Origin: an uncultured Olsenella sp. | GTDB taxonomy: Bacteria; Actinomycetota; Coriobacteriia; Coriobacteriales; Atopobiaceae | Direction: 5' to 3' | Length of the DNA: 64,000 bases | NCBI GenBank assembly: GCA_900314575.1 | Contig: OMVS01000003.1 | Coordinates: forward strand, 1-64,000 | Shown: positions 1 through 9,656 of the stretch, piece by piece | Layout: every line of letters starts with the position of its first letter | Position numbering within the stretch: position 1 is the first letter of the stretch | The notes under the pieces: model-generated | Told to the model about the DNA's origin: nothing | The model's input: the letters and a program-made list of their open reading frames with translations, nothing else | Database searches by the model: none | Made by a program: the position numbers and the translations under genes

Positions 1-111
1 GAACTTGCGATAGACGGAGTGGGGACGCCCACAACGCTGGCAGCGGTTCTGCTTGCGCGTCGAGAACTTCGGCTCGCGGTTCGCCTTGACGATCATCGAA
101 GTCTTAGCCAC
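1..111 (-). CDS. rpsN: 30S ribosomal protein S14 type Z, 3' end outside window
   Basis: The first 37 codons of S14 are visible; the gene runs off the left edge. The product begins [16 protein letters not shown] and contains the first zinc-ribbon half, CQRCG. This marks the short zinc-binding (type Z) form rather than the long form without zinc. The start is GTG at 109-111, with an AGGAGG site 4-5 bases upstream. It follows rplE by 61 bases, as in a standard spc operon. S14 binds 16S rRNA in the small-subunit head. Identity is secure although only the N-terminal half is present. Confidence 0.93.
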   Translation of the reverse strand, partial: MAKTSMIVKANREPKFSTRKQNRCQRCGRPHSVYRKF

Positions 112-172
112 AAATCCTCCTTCAGGAAGAGGCCCCGACCTCCTGCCGGGGCAACCTTACTAACTCCTACCT

Positions 173-733
173 CTACTCCTGCTTGAACGGGAAGTGGAAG
201 GCCTCGAGAAGCGCCCTTCCCTCCTCGTCCGTGGGAGCGGTGGTAACGATGGTGATGTCCATGCCGCGCGTGTGGTCGATCTTGTCGAAGTCGATCTCCG
301 GGAAGATAAGCTGCTCGGTAACGCCCATGGAGTAGTTGCCACGGCCGTCGAAGCTCTTGGCGGACAGGCCGCGGAAGTCGCGGATGCGCGGGATGGCGAT
401 GGCGATCAGACGATCGAGGAACTCCCACATGCGGTCGCCGCGAAGGGTGACCTTGGCGCCGATGGCCTGACCCTGGCGCAGGTGGAAGGTCGCGATGGAC
501 TTACGGGCGTGGGTGACGAGCGGCTGCTGGCCGGTGATGGCGCGCAGGTCGGCGACGGCACCCTCGATGGCCTTGCTGTCCGTGGCGGCCTCGCCGACGC
601 CCATGTTGACGACGATCTTCTCGATCTTCGGGATCATCATCACGTTGGCGTAGTTGTACTTCTTCTGGAGCTGGTCGCGGACCTCGTCGTAGTACTTGGT
701 CTTCAGACGCGGGACGTACTTCTCCTCTGCCAT
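173..733 (-). CDS. rplE: 50S ribosomal protein L5
   Basis: A 186-residue L5, which binds 5S rRNA in the central protuberance. It starts [18 protein letters not shown] and contains the family signatures [12 protein letters not shown] and [19 protein letters not shown]. An in-frame start exists 14 codons upstream, but the ATG at 731-733 has GGAG eight bases ahead and gives the normal family N-terminus. The gene is separated from rplX by 279 bases that hold a terminator-like hairpin and a candidate promoter, so here rplE probably heads its own transcript together with rpsN. In most bacteria rplX and rplE are nearly contiguous. Confidence 0.97.
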   Translation of the reverse strand: MAEEKYVPRLKTKYYDEVRDQLQKKYNYANVMMIPKIEKIVVNMGVGEAATDSKAIEGAVADLRAITGQQPLVTHARKSIATFHLRQGQAIGAKVTLRGDRMWEFLDRLIAIAIPRIRDFRGLSAKSFDGRGNYSMGVTEQLIFPEIDFDKIDHTRGMDITIVTTAPTDEEGRALLEAFHFPFKQE

Positions 734-784
734 GTTCACTCCTTCGATCATGGTGGACTTATGCGCGGGGATCACCTCGCGCCC

Positions 785-803
785 CCTGGGTTGGCGCCCC
801 AGG
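785..803 (-). promoter_or_regulatory. Leader hairpin upstream of rplE
   Basis: A perfect 6-bp stem (CCTGGG/CCCAGG) with a 7-base loop lies about 50 bases upstream of the rplE start. It falls inside the leader that would be made from the candidate promoter near 857-885. No T-tract follows, so it is not a simple terminator. A regulatory role is conjecture. Confidence 0.3.
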
Positions 804-856
804 AGCCATTACGACGTCACGCGACAGACTAATCCCGCCTAGTGACGCAAGTTCAA

Positions 857-885
857 ATCATAGTGTTTCCGGCGCCCGGGCGCCA
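857..885 (-). promoter_or_regulatory. Candidate rplE promoter with 14-bp palindrome
   Basis: A TATGAT -10-like hexamer (complement of 857-862) lies about 125 bases upstream of rplE. The -35 position is weak (TGGCGC at 17 bp). A perfect palindrome, GGCGCCCGGGCGCC (871-884), occupies the spacer and -35 zone. The position just downstream of a terminator-like hairpin supports a separate promoter. The weak -35 is a reason for doubt. Confidence 0.4.
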
Positions 886-963
886 GTCGCCCGTCTTGAC
901 AAGGTGCTCTTCGCAATATCCCCACGTTTAGGGTCTGTCTCGCGGGTCTCCTCGCTATACGAA

Positions 964-993
964 AAGGGCCTCCCCCCGAGAGGAGAGGCCCTT
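964..993 (-). terminator. Terminator-like hairpin between rplX and rplE
   Basis: On the minus strand AAGGGCCTC pairs with GAGGCCCTT across a short loop, and the 3' arm runs into TTTTC. It lies just after the rplX stop codon. An intrinsic terminator here would divide the spc operon. Confidence 0.65.
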
Positions 994-1012
994 CCTTTTG
1001 CTGTCCTGGCTG

Positions 1013-1330
1013 CTAGAACCTGGCGCCGCACTTCTTGCAGACGCGAACGGGGTCACCGTTGTCATCGTGCTCGTGGCCGACGCGGGTCGGCTTGCCGCAG
1101 GAGGGGCAGACGAGCATGACGTTTGACACGTCGATCGCCGCCTCCTTCTGGACGATGCCGCCCTGCTGGTTCTGCTGGGTCGGGCGCTGGGCCTTCTTGA
1201 CGATGGCCACGCCCTCGACGACGACCTTGCCCTCCTGGGGCAGGGCGCGCAGGACGGTGCCCTGCTTGCCCTTGTCCTTGCCGGAGATGACCTGGACCTT
1301 GTCGCCCTTCTTGACACTCATCTTAGGCAT
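1013..1330 (-). CDS. rplX: 50S ribosomal protein L24
   Basis: A 105-residue L24, an early assembly protein that binds the 5' end of 23S rRNA. The KOW motif is visible as [18 protein letters not shown] near the N-terminus. The C-terminus carries two Cys pairs (CPSCG and CKKCG), a zinc-ribbon-like tail seen in some L24 proteins. The ATG at 1328-1330 has AGGAGG upstream; a second in-frame ATG three codons later is possible. It lies 14 bases after rplN. A terminator-like hairpin follows directly, unlike the usual tight junction with rplE. Confidence 0.97.
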   Translation of the reverse strand: MPKMSVKKGDKVQVISGKDKGKQGTVLRALPQEGKVVVEGVAIVKKAQRPTQQNQQGGIVQKEAAIDVSNVMLVCPSCGKPTRVGHEHDDNGDPVRVCKKCGARF

Positions 1331-1344
1331 TCGTCCACGCCTCC

Positions 1345-1713
1345 TTACAGCGTCTCGGGTGCGAGCGAGACGATCTTCATGTACCTGCGGTCGCGCAGCT
1401 CGCGTGCCACGGGCCCGAAGATACGGGTGCCCTTGGGCTCGCCCTCCTTGTCGACCAGGACGCAGGCGTTCTGGTCGAAGCGGATGTAGCTGCCGTCCTT
1501 GCGGCGGGTCTCCTTGACGGTGCGAACGATAACGCAGCGTACGACGTCGCCCTTCTTCACGGAGCCACCGGGGGTCGCCTCCTGCACGGCGCACATGACC
1601 ACGTCGCCGAGACCGGCATAGCGGCGCTTGGAGCCACCAAGGACCTTGATGCACTTCACACGCTTCGCGCCGCTGTTGTCAGCGACGTTGAGCATGGTCT
1701 CCATCTGAATCAT
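1345..1713 (-). CDS. rplN: 50S ribosomal protein L14
   Basis: A full-length 122-residue L14 beginning [19 protein letters not shown], with the conserved stretch [21 protein letters not shown]14 sits at the subunit interface next to L19 and forms part of bridge B8. The length matches the family exactly. It follows rpsQ with a 75-base gap and precedes rplX, the normal spc order. The gene looks ordinary. Confidence 0.98.
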   Translation of the reverse strand: MIQMETMLNVADNSGAKRVKCIKVLGGSKRRYAGLGDVVMCAVQEATPGGSVKKGDVVRCVIVRTVKETRRKDGSYIRFDQNACVLVDKEGEPKGTRIFGPVARELRDRRYMKIVSLAPETL

Positions 1714-1788
1714 TGCGAATCCTCCGAACCTAATCCCTGGAAGAGTCGCACCTTAAAGAGGTGCTCTCTCGGGAGCGGGTGTTTTCTA

Positions 1789-2055
1789 CTACTTTGCGCG
1801 CTCCACGATCTCCACGACTCTCCAGCACTTGGTCTTGGAGAGGGGACGGGTCTCCATGACGCGAACGGTGTCGCCGAGGCCGCACTCGTTCTTCTCGTCG
1901 TGGCAATGGAGCTTCTTGTGCAGGGTCATCATCTTGCCGTACTTGGGGTGGTGCTTGCGGTAGGTGATCTGCACGGTGACCGTCTTGTCGCCGGAGCGAG
2001 AGATGACGACGCCGGTGCGGACCTTGCGTGCGTTCCTGTTATCGGTTTCAGCCAT
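1789..2055 (-). CDS. rpsQ: 30S ribosomal protein S17
   Basis: An 88-residue S17, a primary 16S rRNA binding protein of the OB-fold class. Family signatures are [16 protein letters not shown] near the N-terminus and [16 protein letters not shown] near the C-terminus. It follows rpmC by 13 bases and precedes rplN, as in the canonical S10 operon. No anomalies. Confidence 0.98.
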   Translation of the reverse strand: MAETDNRNARKVRTGVVISRSGDKTVTVQITYRKHHPKYGKMMTLHKKLHCHDEKNECGLGDTVRVMETRPLSKTKCWRVVEIVERAK

Positions 2056-2068
2056 TGCTCTCTCCTAC

Positions 2069-2278
2069 TTACTCGGCGGACTTGCTCTGGGCGATCTCGC
2101 GCGCGCGGATCTCGGTGAGGACGCGGGCGATGTCGCGCTTGACGAGCTTCACGCGCGAGGTGTTGTCCAGCTGGCTGGTGGCCATCTGGAAGCGCAGGTT
2201 GAAGAGCTCTGCGCGGCCATCCTCGAGCTTCTTGGCGAGCTCCTCATCGGAGAGCTCACGGATATCCTTGTACTTCAT
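2069..2278 (-). CDS. rpmC: 50S ribosomal protein L29
   Basis: A 69-residue L29, a helical protein at the exit-tunnel rim that contacts trigger factor and SRP with L23. The N-terminus [18 protein letters not shown] and the internal [13 protein letters not shown] are characteristic. It lies six bases after rplP, in the expected order rplP-rpmC-rpsQ. Confidence 0.97.
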   Translation of the reverse strand: MKYKDIRELSDEELAKKLEDGRAELFNLRFQMATSQLDNTSRVKLVKRDIARVLTEIRAREIAQSKSAE

Positions 2279-2284
2279 CTTTGA

Positions 2285-2709
<425 letters not shown>

Positions 2710-2710
<1 letters not shown>

Positions 2711-3423
2711 TAGCGGGCCCTCCTCTCATTGCGACCACGGCGAGGACGCGAAGAGCCCTCGAGCTCGGGCTTGGGAGCGGCCTGGCCGGGCAGCTTCTCG
2801 CCGAGGTAGATCCAAACCTTGATTCCGACGGCACCCATGCTCGTGCGAGCGGTGGCCTCGCCGAAGCCGATGCGGGCGCGCAGGGTGTGCAGGGGCACGC
2901 GGCCCTCGCGGTACCACTCGCGGCGACCCATCTCAGCGCCGTTCAGACGGCCGGAGCACTGGATGCGGATGCCCTTGGCGCCGGCCTTGCGGGCGCTCTG
3001 GACGGCCTTGCGCATGGCGCGGCGGAAGGCGACGCGGCCCTCGAGCTGCTCGGCCATAGACTGGGCGACGAGGGAGGCGTCGAGCTCGGGGCGCTTGACC
3101 TCGATGACGTCGACGTTGACCTCGCCCTTGTTGACCTTCGCGACCTTCTCGAGCTCGGAGCGCAGGGCGTCGATTTCGGCGCCCTTCTTGCCGATGACGA
3201 TGCCCGGGCGCGCGGTGTAGATGGTGACCTTCACCTTGTCGCCGGCGCGCTCAATGTCGACGCGGGAGAGCGCGGCACGCGCGAGGCGCTTCTGCAGGAA
3301 CTCGCGGATGGCGAGGTCGTTGCCGAGGGTCTCGGCGTAGTTCTTCTTATCGGCGTACCAACGGGAACGCCACTCCTCGGTGATGCCGAGGCGGAAGCCG
3401 GTAGGCTGAACCTTCTGTCCCAT
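2710..3423 (-). CDS. rpsC: 30S ribosomal protein S3
   Basis: A 237-residue S3 with the expected order: N-terminal [18 protein letters not shown], a KH type II domain with [12 protein letters not shown], and a C-terminal domain with GAMGVKVW-type residues ([13 protein letters not shown]). S3 lines the mRNA entry tunnel and contributes to mRNA unwinding. The C-terminal tail is basic ([13 protein letters not shown]), as common in high-GC actinobacteria. It sits eight bases from rplV. Confidence 0.98.
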
Positions 3424-3430
3424 GCTTTCC

Positions 3431-3799
3431 CTACGCCTCCTTTCCAGGAGCGACGACGACGGTGATGTGGCTCGTGCGCTTGTTGATGCGCGACGCGGAG
3501 CCCTTGGCGCGCGGGCGGAAGCGCTTGAGCGTGGGGCCCTCGTCGACGTAGGCGGCCTTCACGACGAGCGTGTCGCGACGCAGGCCGTTGTTGTTCTCGG
3601 CGTTGGCCATCGCGGAGCGCAGGCACTTGGCCACGGGCTCGGCAGCGGCGACCTCGGAGAACTGCAGGATCTCGAGGGCCTTGTCGCAGGACTTGTTGCG
3701 GATCTGATCGACGACCAGGCGGGCCTTGCGCGGGGCGACGCGGACGTACTTCGCGACGGCCCTCACCTCGACGGCGCCGGTTTCGGTGTTGTTAGCCAT
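3431..3799 (-). CDS. rplV: 50S ribosomal protein L22
   Basis: A 122-residue L22 containing [19 protein letters not shown] and the beta-hairpin tip region [20 protein letters not shown], which protrudes into the nascent-peptide exit tunnel. The first ten residues ([10 protein letters not shown]) are an actinobacterial-type extension. It follows rpsS by 15 bases and precedes rpsC. The tip shows no obvious macrolide-resistance insertion or deletion. Confidence 0.97.
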   Translation of the reverse strand: MANNTETGAVEVRAVAKYVRVAPRKARLVVDQIRNKSCDKALEILQFSEVAAAEPVAKCLRSAMANAENNNGLRRDTLVVKAAYVDEGPTLKRFRPRAKGSASRINKRTSHITVVVAPGKEA

Positions 3800-3814
3800 T
3801 TACTCCCTAACCCC

Positions 3815-4075
3815 CTAATTGGCCTTGTGGCCACGGAACGTGCGCGTGGGGGCGAACTCGCCCAGCTTGTGACCGACCATGGACTCGGTGATATAGACGG
3901 GCACGTGCTTGCGGCCGTCGTGAACGGCGATGGTGTGGCCGACCATCTCGGGGAAGATGGTGGACGAACGCGACCAGGTCTTGATGACCTGCTTGTTGCC
4001 GGACTCGTTCATGGCAGCGACACGCGCGAGGAGACGAGTCTCTACGAACGGGCCCTTCTTGAGGCTTCTGCTCAT
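3815..4075 (-). CDS. rpsS: 30S ribosomal protein S19
   Basis: An 86-residue S19 starting [19 protein letters not shown], with [27 protein letters not shown]-type core residues. S19 forms a complex with S13 in the small-subunit head and contacts the A-site finger. It follows rplB by 29 bases in the standard order rplB-rpsS-rplV. Confidence 0.98.
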   Translation of the reverse strand: MSRSLKKGPFVETRLLARVAAMNESGNKQVIKTWSRSSTIFPEMVGHTIAVHDGRKHVPVYITESMVGHKLGEFAPTRTFRGHKAN

Positions 4076-4104
4076 TCTTTCCTACTCCTACTACTCGTGT
4101 TGGG

Positions 4105-4941
<837 letters not shown>

Positions 4942-5007
4942 TGACTCTTTTCCCTTCTTGTCCGTTGGCCGACCCGCTCAGGGAATCGGTGGGTCGACAC
5001 CGGATTA

Positions 5008-5028
5008 CCACGGAGCCGCGCGTATCCA
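5008..5028 (-). repeat. Shared 21-bp ribosomal-operon motif, copy upstream of rplB
   Basis: CCACGGAGCCGCGCGTATCC plus A, read on the plus strand. It differs at one base from the copy at 15428-15448 upstream of rpsL, and the preceding TA is shared as well. A diverged copy lies at 6861-6881 upstream of rplC. All three have the same orientation relative to a minus-strand ribosomal gene. Function unknown. Confidence 0.6.
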
Positions 5029-5047
5029 TACCTTGCGCGGCAAGAGA

Positions 5048-5073
5048 CCCGCCCCCTCTCGCGAGGGGACGGG
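5048..5073 (-). terminator. GC hairpin between rplW and rplB
   Basis: An 11-bp stem (CCCGTCCCCTC with GAGGGGGCGGG on the minus strand, one G-T pair) around a GCGA tetraloop lies eight bases after the rplW stop. TCTCTTG follows, so the T-tract is weak. It may be a partial terminator or attenuator inside the S10 operon. Confidence 0.45.
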
Positions 5074-5080
5074 AGGTTAC

Positions 5081-5383
5081 CTACTCAGCGGCCTGCTGGT
5101 CGTTGGCGAAGATCTCGATCGACTCGCCCTCCTTGAGGGTGACGATGGCCTTCTTCCACTGGCGGGTCTTGCCCTGCTGCATGCGCACGCGCTTGTTCTT
5201 GGGCTTGACGTTGACCGTGTTGACCTTGACCACGTGGACGCCGAAGATCTTCTCCACGGCGTCACGAATCTCCTCCTTGGGTGCAGTGCGGGCAACCTCG
5301 AAGGTGTACTTGCCCTGCTCCATGAGGTCGTAGGAGCGCTCGGAGACGACCGGGCGGATGATCACGTTGTAGACGGAGTTCAT
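5081..5383 (-). CDS. rplW: 50S ribosomal protein L23
   Basis: A 100-residue L23, an exit-tunnel rim protein that docks trigger factor and SRP. The start [20 protein letters not shown] and the segment VEKIFGVHVVKVNTVNVKPK are typical. The ATG overlaps the final base of rplD (5383), implying translational coupling. It ends the rplC-rplD-rplW run; a hairpin and a 139-base gap follow before rplB. Confidence 0.98.
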   Translation of the reverse strand: MNSVYNVIIRPVVSERSYDLMEQGKYTFEVARTAPKEEIRDAVEKIFGVHVVKVNTVNVKPKNKRVRMQQGKTRQWKKAIVTLKEGESIEIFANDQQAAE

Positions 5384-6009
5384 TATGCGAGCACCTCCTC
5401 GAGCTGCTTGGCAATGTCGACCGTCATGACCAGGGCCTTGTTGTCGACAAGGATGCGGGTGTTGACCTCGGTGACGCCGAAGACCTCGGCACCGGGGATG
5501 TTGCGGAAGGAGAGGTAGGTCTCCACGTCGTCGTCGGGGACGACGATGGTGACGCGCTTGCCCTCCAGGCCGAGCGCCTTGAGGACGGAGACGGCCTTCT
5601 TGGTGCTGGGCTCCTCGAAGGTGAGGGAGTCGAGCAGGACGAGCTCGGAGTCGGCCAGCTTGCCGGAGAGCGCGGAGCGCATGGCGAGCTTCTTCTCCTT
5701 GTTGTTGGCACGCTTCTCGTGGCCGTGAGGCGTGGGCCCGAAGACAACGCCGCCGCCGGTGAACTGCGGCGCGCGGATGGTGCCCTGACGGGCACGGCCG
5801 GTACCCTTCTGGCGGAACGGCTTGACGCCGCCACCGGAGACGGCGGAGCGGTTCTTGGTCGAGTGGGTGCCCTGGCGCAGGCTGGACTCGTAGGCCACGA
5901 CGACCTGGTGCATCACGGGGATGTTCGGCTCGATGCCGAAGACGCCGTCGGCGAGCTCGACCTCAGCGGCCTTGCCCCCCTCAACGTTCTTTACTTCTAC
6001 CTTGGACAT
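5383..6009 (-). CDS. rplD: 50S ribosomal protein L4
   Basis: A 208-residue L4. The tunnel-loop region is visible as [23 protein letters not shown]-type sequence (residues about 60-85), followed by [15 protein letters not shown]4 contacts the exit tunnel and in E. coli also represses its own operon; whether it does so here cannot be read from the sequence. It follows rplC by 37 bases and overlaps rplW by one base. Confidence 0.98.
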   Translation of the reverse strand: MSKVEVKNVEGGKAAEVELADGVFGIEPNIPVMHQVVVAYESSLRQGTHSTKNRSAVSGGGVKPFRQKGTGRARQGTIRAPQFTGGGVVFGPTPHGHEKRANNKEKKLAMRSALSGKLADSELVLLDSLTFEEPSTKKAVSVLKALGLEGKRVTIVVPDDDVETYLSFRNIPGAEVFGVTEVNTRILVDNKALVMTVDIAKQLEEVLA

Positions 6010-6046
6010 GTGTCCTCCTTGTTAGCCTAAAGGTTTGCGTGTGGCT

Positions 6047-6667
6047 TTAGGCCATGCGGACCTGGACGAGAGCGTTCTTGCCGCCGGGGACAGCGCCCTT
6101 GACGAGCATGAGGTTCTGCTCAGCATCGATGCTGACGAGCTTGAGGTTCTTGACGGTGACGCGGGCGTCGCCCATGTGACCGGCCATGTGCAGGCCCTTG
6201 CGGACTCGCGCCGGGTAGGCGCACTGGCCGATGGAACCCGGCTCGCGCTGGTTGCGGGAGCCGTGGGCCATGGGGCCGCGGGAGAAGTTCCAGCGCTTGA
6301 TGGTGCCCTGGAAGCCCTTGCCCTTGGACACGCCGATGACGTCGACGCTCTTGACGTCGGCGAAGTCGGAGACGGTGACCTTGTCGCCGCACTTGAAGTC
6401 CTCGCCGTTCTCGACGCGGACCTCGCGGAGGTAGCGCATCGGCTCGACGCCGGCCTTGTTGAAGTGCCCGGCCATGGGCTTGTTGACGCGCTTCGCCTTG
6501 ATGTCGCCAAAGCCGATCTGGACGGCGTCGTAGCCGTCGGTCGCCTTGGTCTTCACCTGCGACACCGTGCAGGGGCCTGCCTGGATGACGGTGACGGGAA
6601 CGACGTTATCGTCTTCGTCCCACACCTGAGTCATCCCGATCTTGCGGCCAAGAATCGTGCTGACCAT
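6047..6667 (-). CDS. rplC: 50S ribosomal protein L3
   Basis: A 206-residue L3 beginning MVSTILGRKIGMTQVWDED, with the family signature FSRGPMAHGSRNQREPGSIG near residue 130. L3 is an early 23S rRNA assembly protein near the peptidyl transferase centre. It is the first gene of its transcript here: rpsJ, normally just upstream, lies 5.2 kb away beyond three envelope genes, and a good promoter (TTGTGA, 17 bp, TAATAT) sits 120-150 bases upstream of the start. Confidence 0.98.
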   Translation of the reverse strand: MVSTILGRKIGMTQVWDEDDNVVPVTVIQAGPCTVSQVKTKATDGYDAVQIGFGDIKAKRVNKPMAGHFNKAGVEPMRYLREVRVENGEDFKCGDKVTVSDFADVKSVDVIGVSKGKGFQGTIKRWNFSRGPMAHGSRNQREPGSIGQCAYPARVRKGLHMAGHMGDARVTVKNLKLVSIDAEQNLMLVKGAVPGGKNALVQVRMA

Positions 6668-6787
6668 ACTCGTTCCTTACCCTCGGTGGTCATGGGACCC
6701 AAGGGCGCCCTCGCGCCTTCCCCAGCGGACCACATCTTGTAGTCGCGCGCAGCCGAGACATGACTGTCCTAGTTACGCAGCCGTTCC

Positions 6788-6816
6788 ATATTACACGCGC
6801 GCCGCGCGCTTCACAA
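6788..6816 (-). promoter_or_regulatory. Promoter of the rplC-rplD-rplW unit
   Basis: On the minus strand a -35 TTGTGA (6811-6816) and a -10 TAATAT (6788-6793) are separated by 17 bases. The leader to the rplC start is about 115 bases. This fits independent transcription of rplC after its separation from rpsJ. Confidence 0.7.
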
Positions 6817-6860
6817 TGTCTTCGCAGAAGTCTCTCCCCATCTAGCAGGGGCTCCGCATT

Positions 6861-6881
6861 CCACTGTCCCGGGCGTATCTA
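6861..6881 (-). repeat. Shared ribosomal-operon motif, diverged copy upstream of rplC
   Basis: CCACTGTCCCGGGCGTATCT plus A on the plus strand, aligning with the motifs at 5008-5028 and 15428-15448 (common core CCGSGCGTATC after an initial CCAC). It lies about 45 bases upstream of the rplC -35 element and overlaps the very end of the yfhO-like gene. Confidence 0.45.
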
Positions 6882-9656
6882 TGCCCCCTCGCGGCCCTTC
6901 TGGCGCGGCCGCAGCCTCCTCTGGGCCAAGGCACGCCAAGCGAGGAAGCAGGCGATGGCGCCTGCGCTCATGGCCGCGCCCGCCTTGAGGCCGGGCGTCT
7001 CGTAGGTCAGAGTGATGACGTGTTCGCCGCGGGTGACGTCAACGCCGCAGAAGGCGCCGTAGATCCTCCTGAGCTCGACGGGCTCGCCGTCCACCTCGGC
7101 ACTCCAACCCTTCTCGTAGGGCACGCGGAGGAACACCGCCTCGTCCCTCGCGGCGCTGAAGCCCACCCTCACCCTTCCGTCACGCACGTCGAGGGACCGC
7201 TGGCCGAGGTCCAGGCCATTCAGGCCGCGGGAGAGGACGCCCTCGTCGAGCGTCACGACGCGCAGCAGCCTGGAGACGTCCTCACCGAGCTGCAGCTCGC
7301 GCAGGCCCTCGACGCTCGAGTCCAGGGTCGACGAGTCGTAGTCGAGCTCCACGGTGAGGACCTCTCCTGCCTGATGCGTCCCGAGGCAGATGACGTTGTT
7401 GTCGAACGCGCCGCCGAAGCACTGCACGCACGTCCCGTTGACCAGGACCCTTCCGCTCACGCACTTGCCCCTGCTCGAGATCTCGGTCTGCAGGGGAAGG
7501 TAGACGTAGGGCGTGCCCGTCGCCAGCACCTCGACCGTGAAGGTGCGGCGCAGCGTGCCCGGCGCGTCAGAGTCCGCGAGGCGCACGCGGTCCTCCACGT
7601 AGGGCGCCTCCGAGGAGCCGGTGGCGTCGGCGAACATCGCGACCTGGTTGGCGATGGCGTCCTCGGACCACGAGACGGAGCCGCTCGCCTCGGAGGCGAG
7701 CCCGTGGGCGAACGTCACGCCGTGCTCGTAGCGATGGACGGTGTGGCCGACTATCCCCTCGGAGGCCACGTCCGTCGCACCCGGGACCTCGCCCTCGTCG
7801 ATGACGTAGTCCACGCCGATCAGAGAGTCGGTCAGCTCCATGGGGCAGTTGTAGAAGTAGCCGAAGTAGCTCCGCTTGGACCTGGAGTAGCCAAGCGCCT
7901 GCATGAGCGTAACCGCGTCATCCGTGACCGTCGAGGAGTACTCGCTCATCCCCTGCGAGGGGATCGTGAAGCCCTCCGCGGTGGTGGCACCATCGTACCT
8001 GCGGAGGCCCATGTAGCCGACGGACGCCTGCCCCACCATGAGCGACGCCTCCTCTCCTGCGGCCACGCCGGCGTCCGCGTAGACCTCGTCGTAGACCCCG
8101 CGCAGGGCCGTGAGGTAACCGCGGTAGAAACCCGAGGTGGTCTTGCAGCGGGAGAAGGCGCACCGGGCGTCGAAGCCGCACTCTGCGCACGCCAGGGCGA
8201 CCACGAGCACCGAGGCCGCGACGGCCGGCCATGATGTCGGGCAGCCGCCGCGCGCGGGGCGGTTGGCGAGCTCGAGGGCCGCCTCAAGGACCGCCGGCTC
8301 CACGAGCAGGGCGCCCACCCCCACGCAGGCGTTGCGCAGCGTACCCTCCGGAGCCGAGCCGCCCGCGACGAGGCACCAGGTGGAGAGGCCCACGAGCAGC
8401 GCCGCCCCGGCGGCGGAGCCGGCGACGAGCATCCTGCGCTCGCGATCCGCCAACGGGCAGACCCCGTCGGCCGCCTCGCGCGCCACGACGACGAGCGCGA
8501 ACGAGATGACGAAGGCGTGCCGGTAGAAGAAGGAGTCCGCCTTGCGCAGGACGCTCCACAGGTTCATGGCCCCCATCACGAGGGTGCCCGAGAACACGAA
8601 CATGAGCAGCAAGGCAAGGGTCAGCCTGCGCGAGCGGCCCACGCGCCTGTTGGCGAGGCCAGCGATTGCGAGGACGAGCGGGAGCGCTCCCGTGAAGATG
8701 CAGGGGACGTTCGCCCAATCGTCGGGGGGCACGGTACCCGCCGCGTAGTACGCGAACAGGTCCTGCGGCCAGAGGACGCAGGTGTCGTCGAGGAGCACGT
8801 GCGCCGAGAGGTCCCCCTCGACCCCCTGGAGGAGCCCCAGCACCGCCGGCAAGAACACGACCGCGCTCGCCGCGAGCCCCAGCGCCATGGTGAGCGCGTA
8901 GCGCCCCAGCGTGCGCCACGCGCGCCTCTCGCCCGCGGGCTCCCCCTGGACGCACACGAGGACGTAGGCGACCGAGAAGAGACAGGCCATGTAGCTCGTG
9001 TACCAGTTGAACAGCGTCGCACACGCGACTGCGGAGAAGAGCGTCAGGCAGCGGCCGTCGTGGACGAGCCGCCAGGTCCCGAGCGCCACCAGGGGCAGCA
9101 TGTAGACGCCGTCGAGCCACATGACGTTGCTCGCCTGGCACACGGCGAAGCCGCAGAGCGCATAGCACGTCGAGAGGACGAGGCTCAGCATCCCTTGGGA
9201 GAAGCGCCTGCGCAGGAAGGCGTAGCAGGTGAGCCCGGCCAACGAGAGCTTCCCCAGGACCGCCACGGAGAAGAAGAGCGGCACGTCGGCGTAGTCGAAG
9301 AGCGCGAGCAGCAGGTTGAAGGGACTCGAGAGGTAGTAGGCGAAGAGCGCAGCCGTGCCACCACCCATGCCGTGGGAGAAGGAGTAGAACAGCGAGCCCT
9401 GCCCGTGCATAACCTGGCAGAGCCATCCGAAGAACCCGACGTACTGGATGTGCATGTCCGAGATTGAGACGGTCAGATCCCCGAAGGGGTAGATCCCGAG
9501 ACTCCAGAAGACCACGCAGAGCACGCCGAGGGGGATGAGTGCCGAGAGCGCATACTCCCACAGGCACCGGTCGCGCACGTCCTCCGACGCGCGCGGCGAC
9601 GCCACGGCCGCCCCCTCCCCCGTCTCGAGCGGCGCCTTCGCGTCTGTGCGCGTCAT
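6879..9656 (-). CDS. YfhO-family membrane glycosyltransferase-like protein
   Basis: A 925-residue integral membrane protein. After about 35 cytoplasmic residues comes a membrane segment and the family signature GIYPFGDLTVSISDMHIQYV, with acidic residues at the outer face as in GT-C glycosyltransferases. About a dozen hydrophobic segments fill the first 500 residues. A large soluble, probably extracytoplasmic region follows, and one last membrane helix lies near the C-terminus. In Bacillus subtilis YfhO works with CsbB to attach GlcNAc to lipoteichoic acid; a comparable polymer or lipid acceptor is inferred here. The start overlaps the upstream deacetylase gene by ATGA. It stands where rplC would normally follow rpsJ. 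Confidence 0.85.
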   Translation of the reverse strand: MTRTDAKAPLETGEGAAVASPRASEDVRDRCLWEYALSALIPLGVLCVVFWSLGIYPFGDLTVSISDMHIQYVGFFGWLCQVMHGQGSLFYSFSHGMGGGTAALFAYYLSSPFNLLLALFDYADVPLFFSVAVLGKLSLAGLTCYAFLRRRFSQGMLSLVLSTCYALCGFAVCQASNVMWLDGVYMLPLVALGTWRLVHDGRCLTLFSAVACATLFNWYTSYMACLFSVAYVLVCVQGEPAGERRAWRTLGRYALTMALGLAASAVVFLPAVLGLLQGVEGDLSAHVLLDDTCVLWPQDLFAYYAAGTVPPDDWANVPCIFTGALPLVLAIAGLANRRVGRSRRLTLALLLMFVFSGTLVMGAMNLWSVLRKADSFFYRHAFVISFALVVVAREAADGVCPLADRERRMLVAGSAAGAALLVGLSTWCLVAGGSAPEGTLRNACVGVGALLVEPAVLEAALELANRPARGGCPTSWPAVAASVLVVALACAECGFDARCAFSRCKTTSGFYRGYLTALRGVYDEVYADAGVAAGEEASLMVGQASVGYMGLRRYDGATTAEGFTIPSQGMSEYSSTVTDDAVTLMQALGYSRSKRSYFGYFYNCPMELTDSLIGVDYVIDEGEVPGATDVASEGIVGHTVHRYEHGVTFAHGLASEASGSVSWSEDAIANQVAMFADATGSSEAPYVEDRVRLADSDAPGTLRRTFTVEVLATGTPYVYLPLQTEISSRGKCVSGRVLVNGTCVQCFGGAFDNNVICLGTHQAGEVLTVELDYDSSTLDSSVEGLRELQLGEDVSRLLRVVTLDEGVLSRGLNGLDLGQRSLDVRDGRVRVGFSAARDEAVFLRVPYEKGWSAEVDGEPVELRRIYGAFCGVDVTRGEHVITLTYETPGLKAGAAMSAGAIACFLAWRALAQRRLRPRQKGREGA

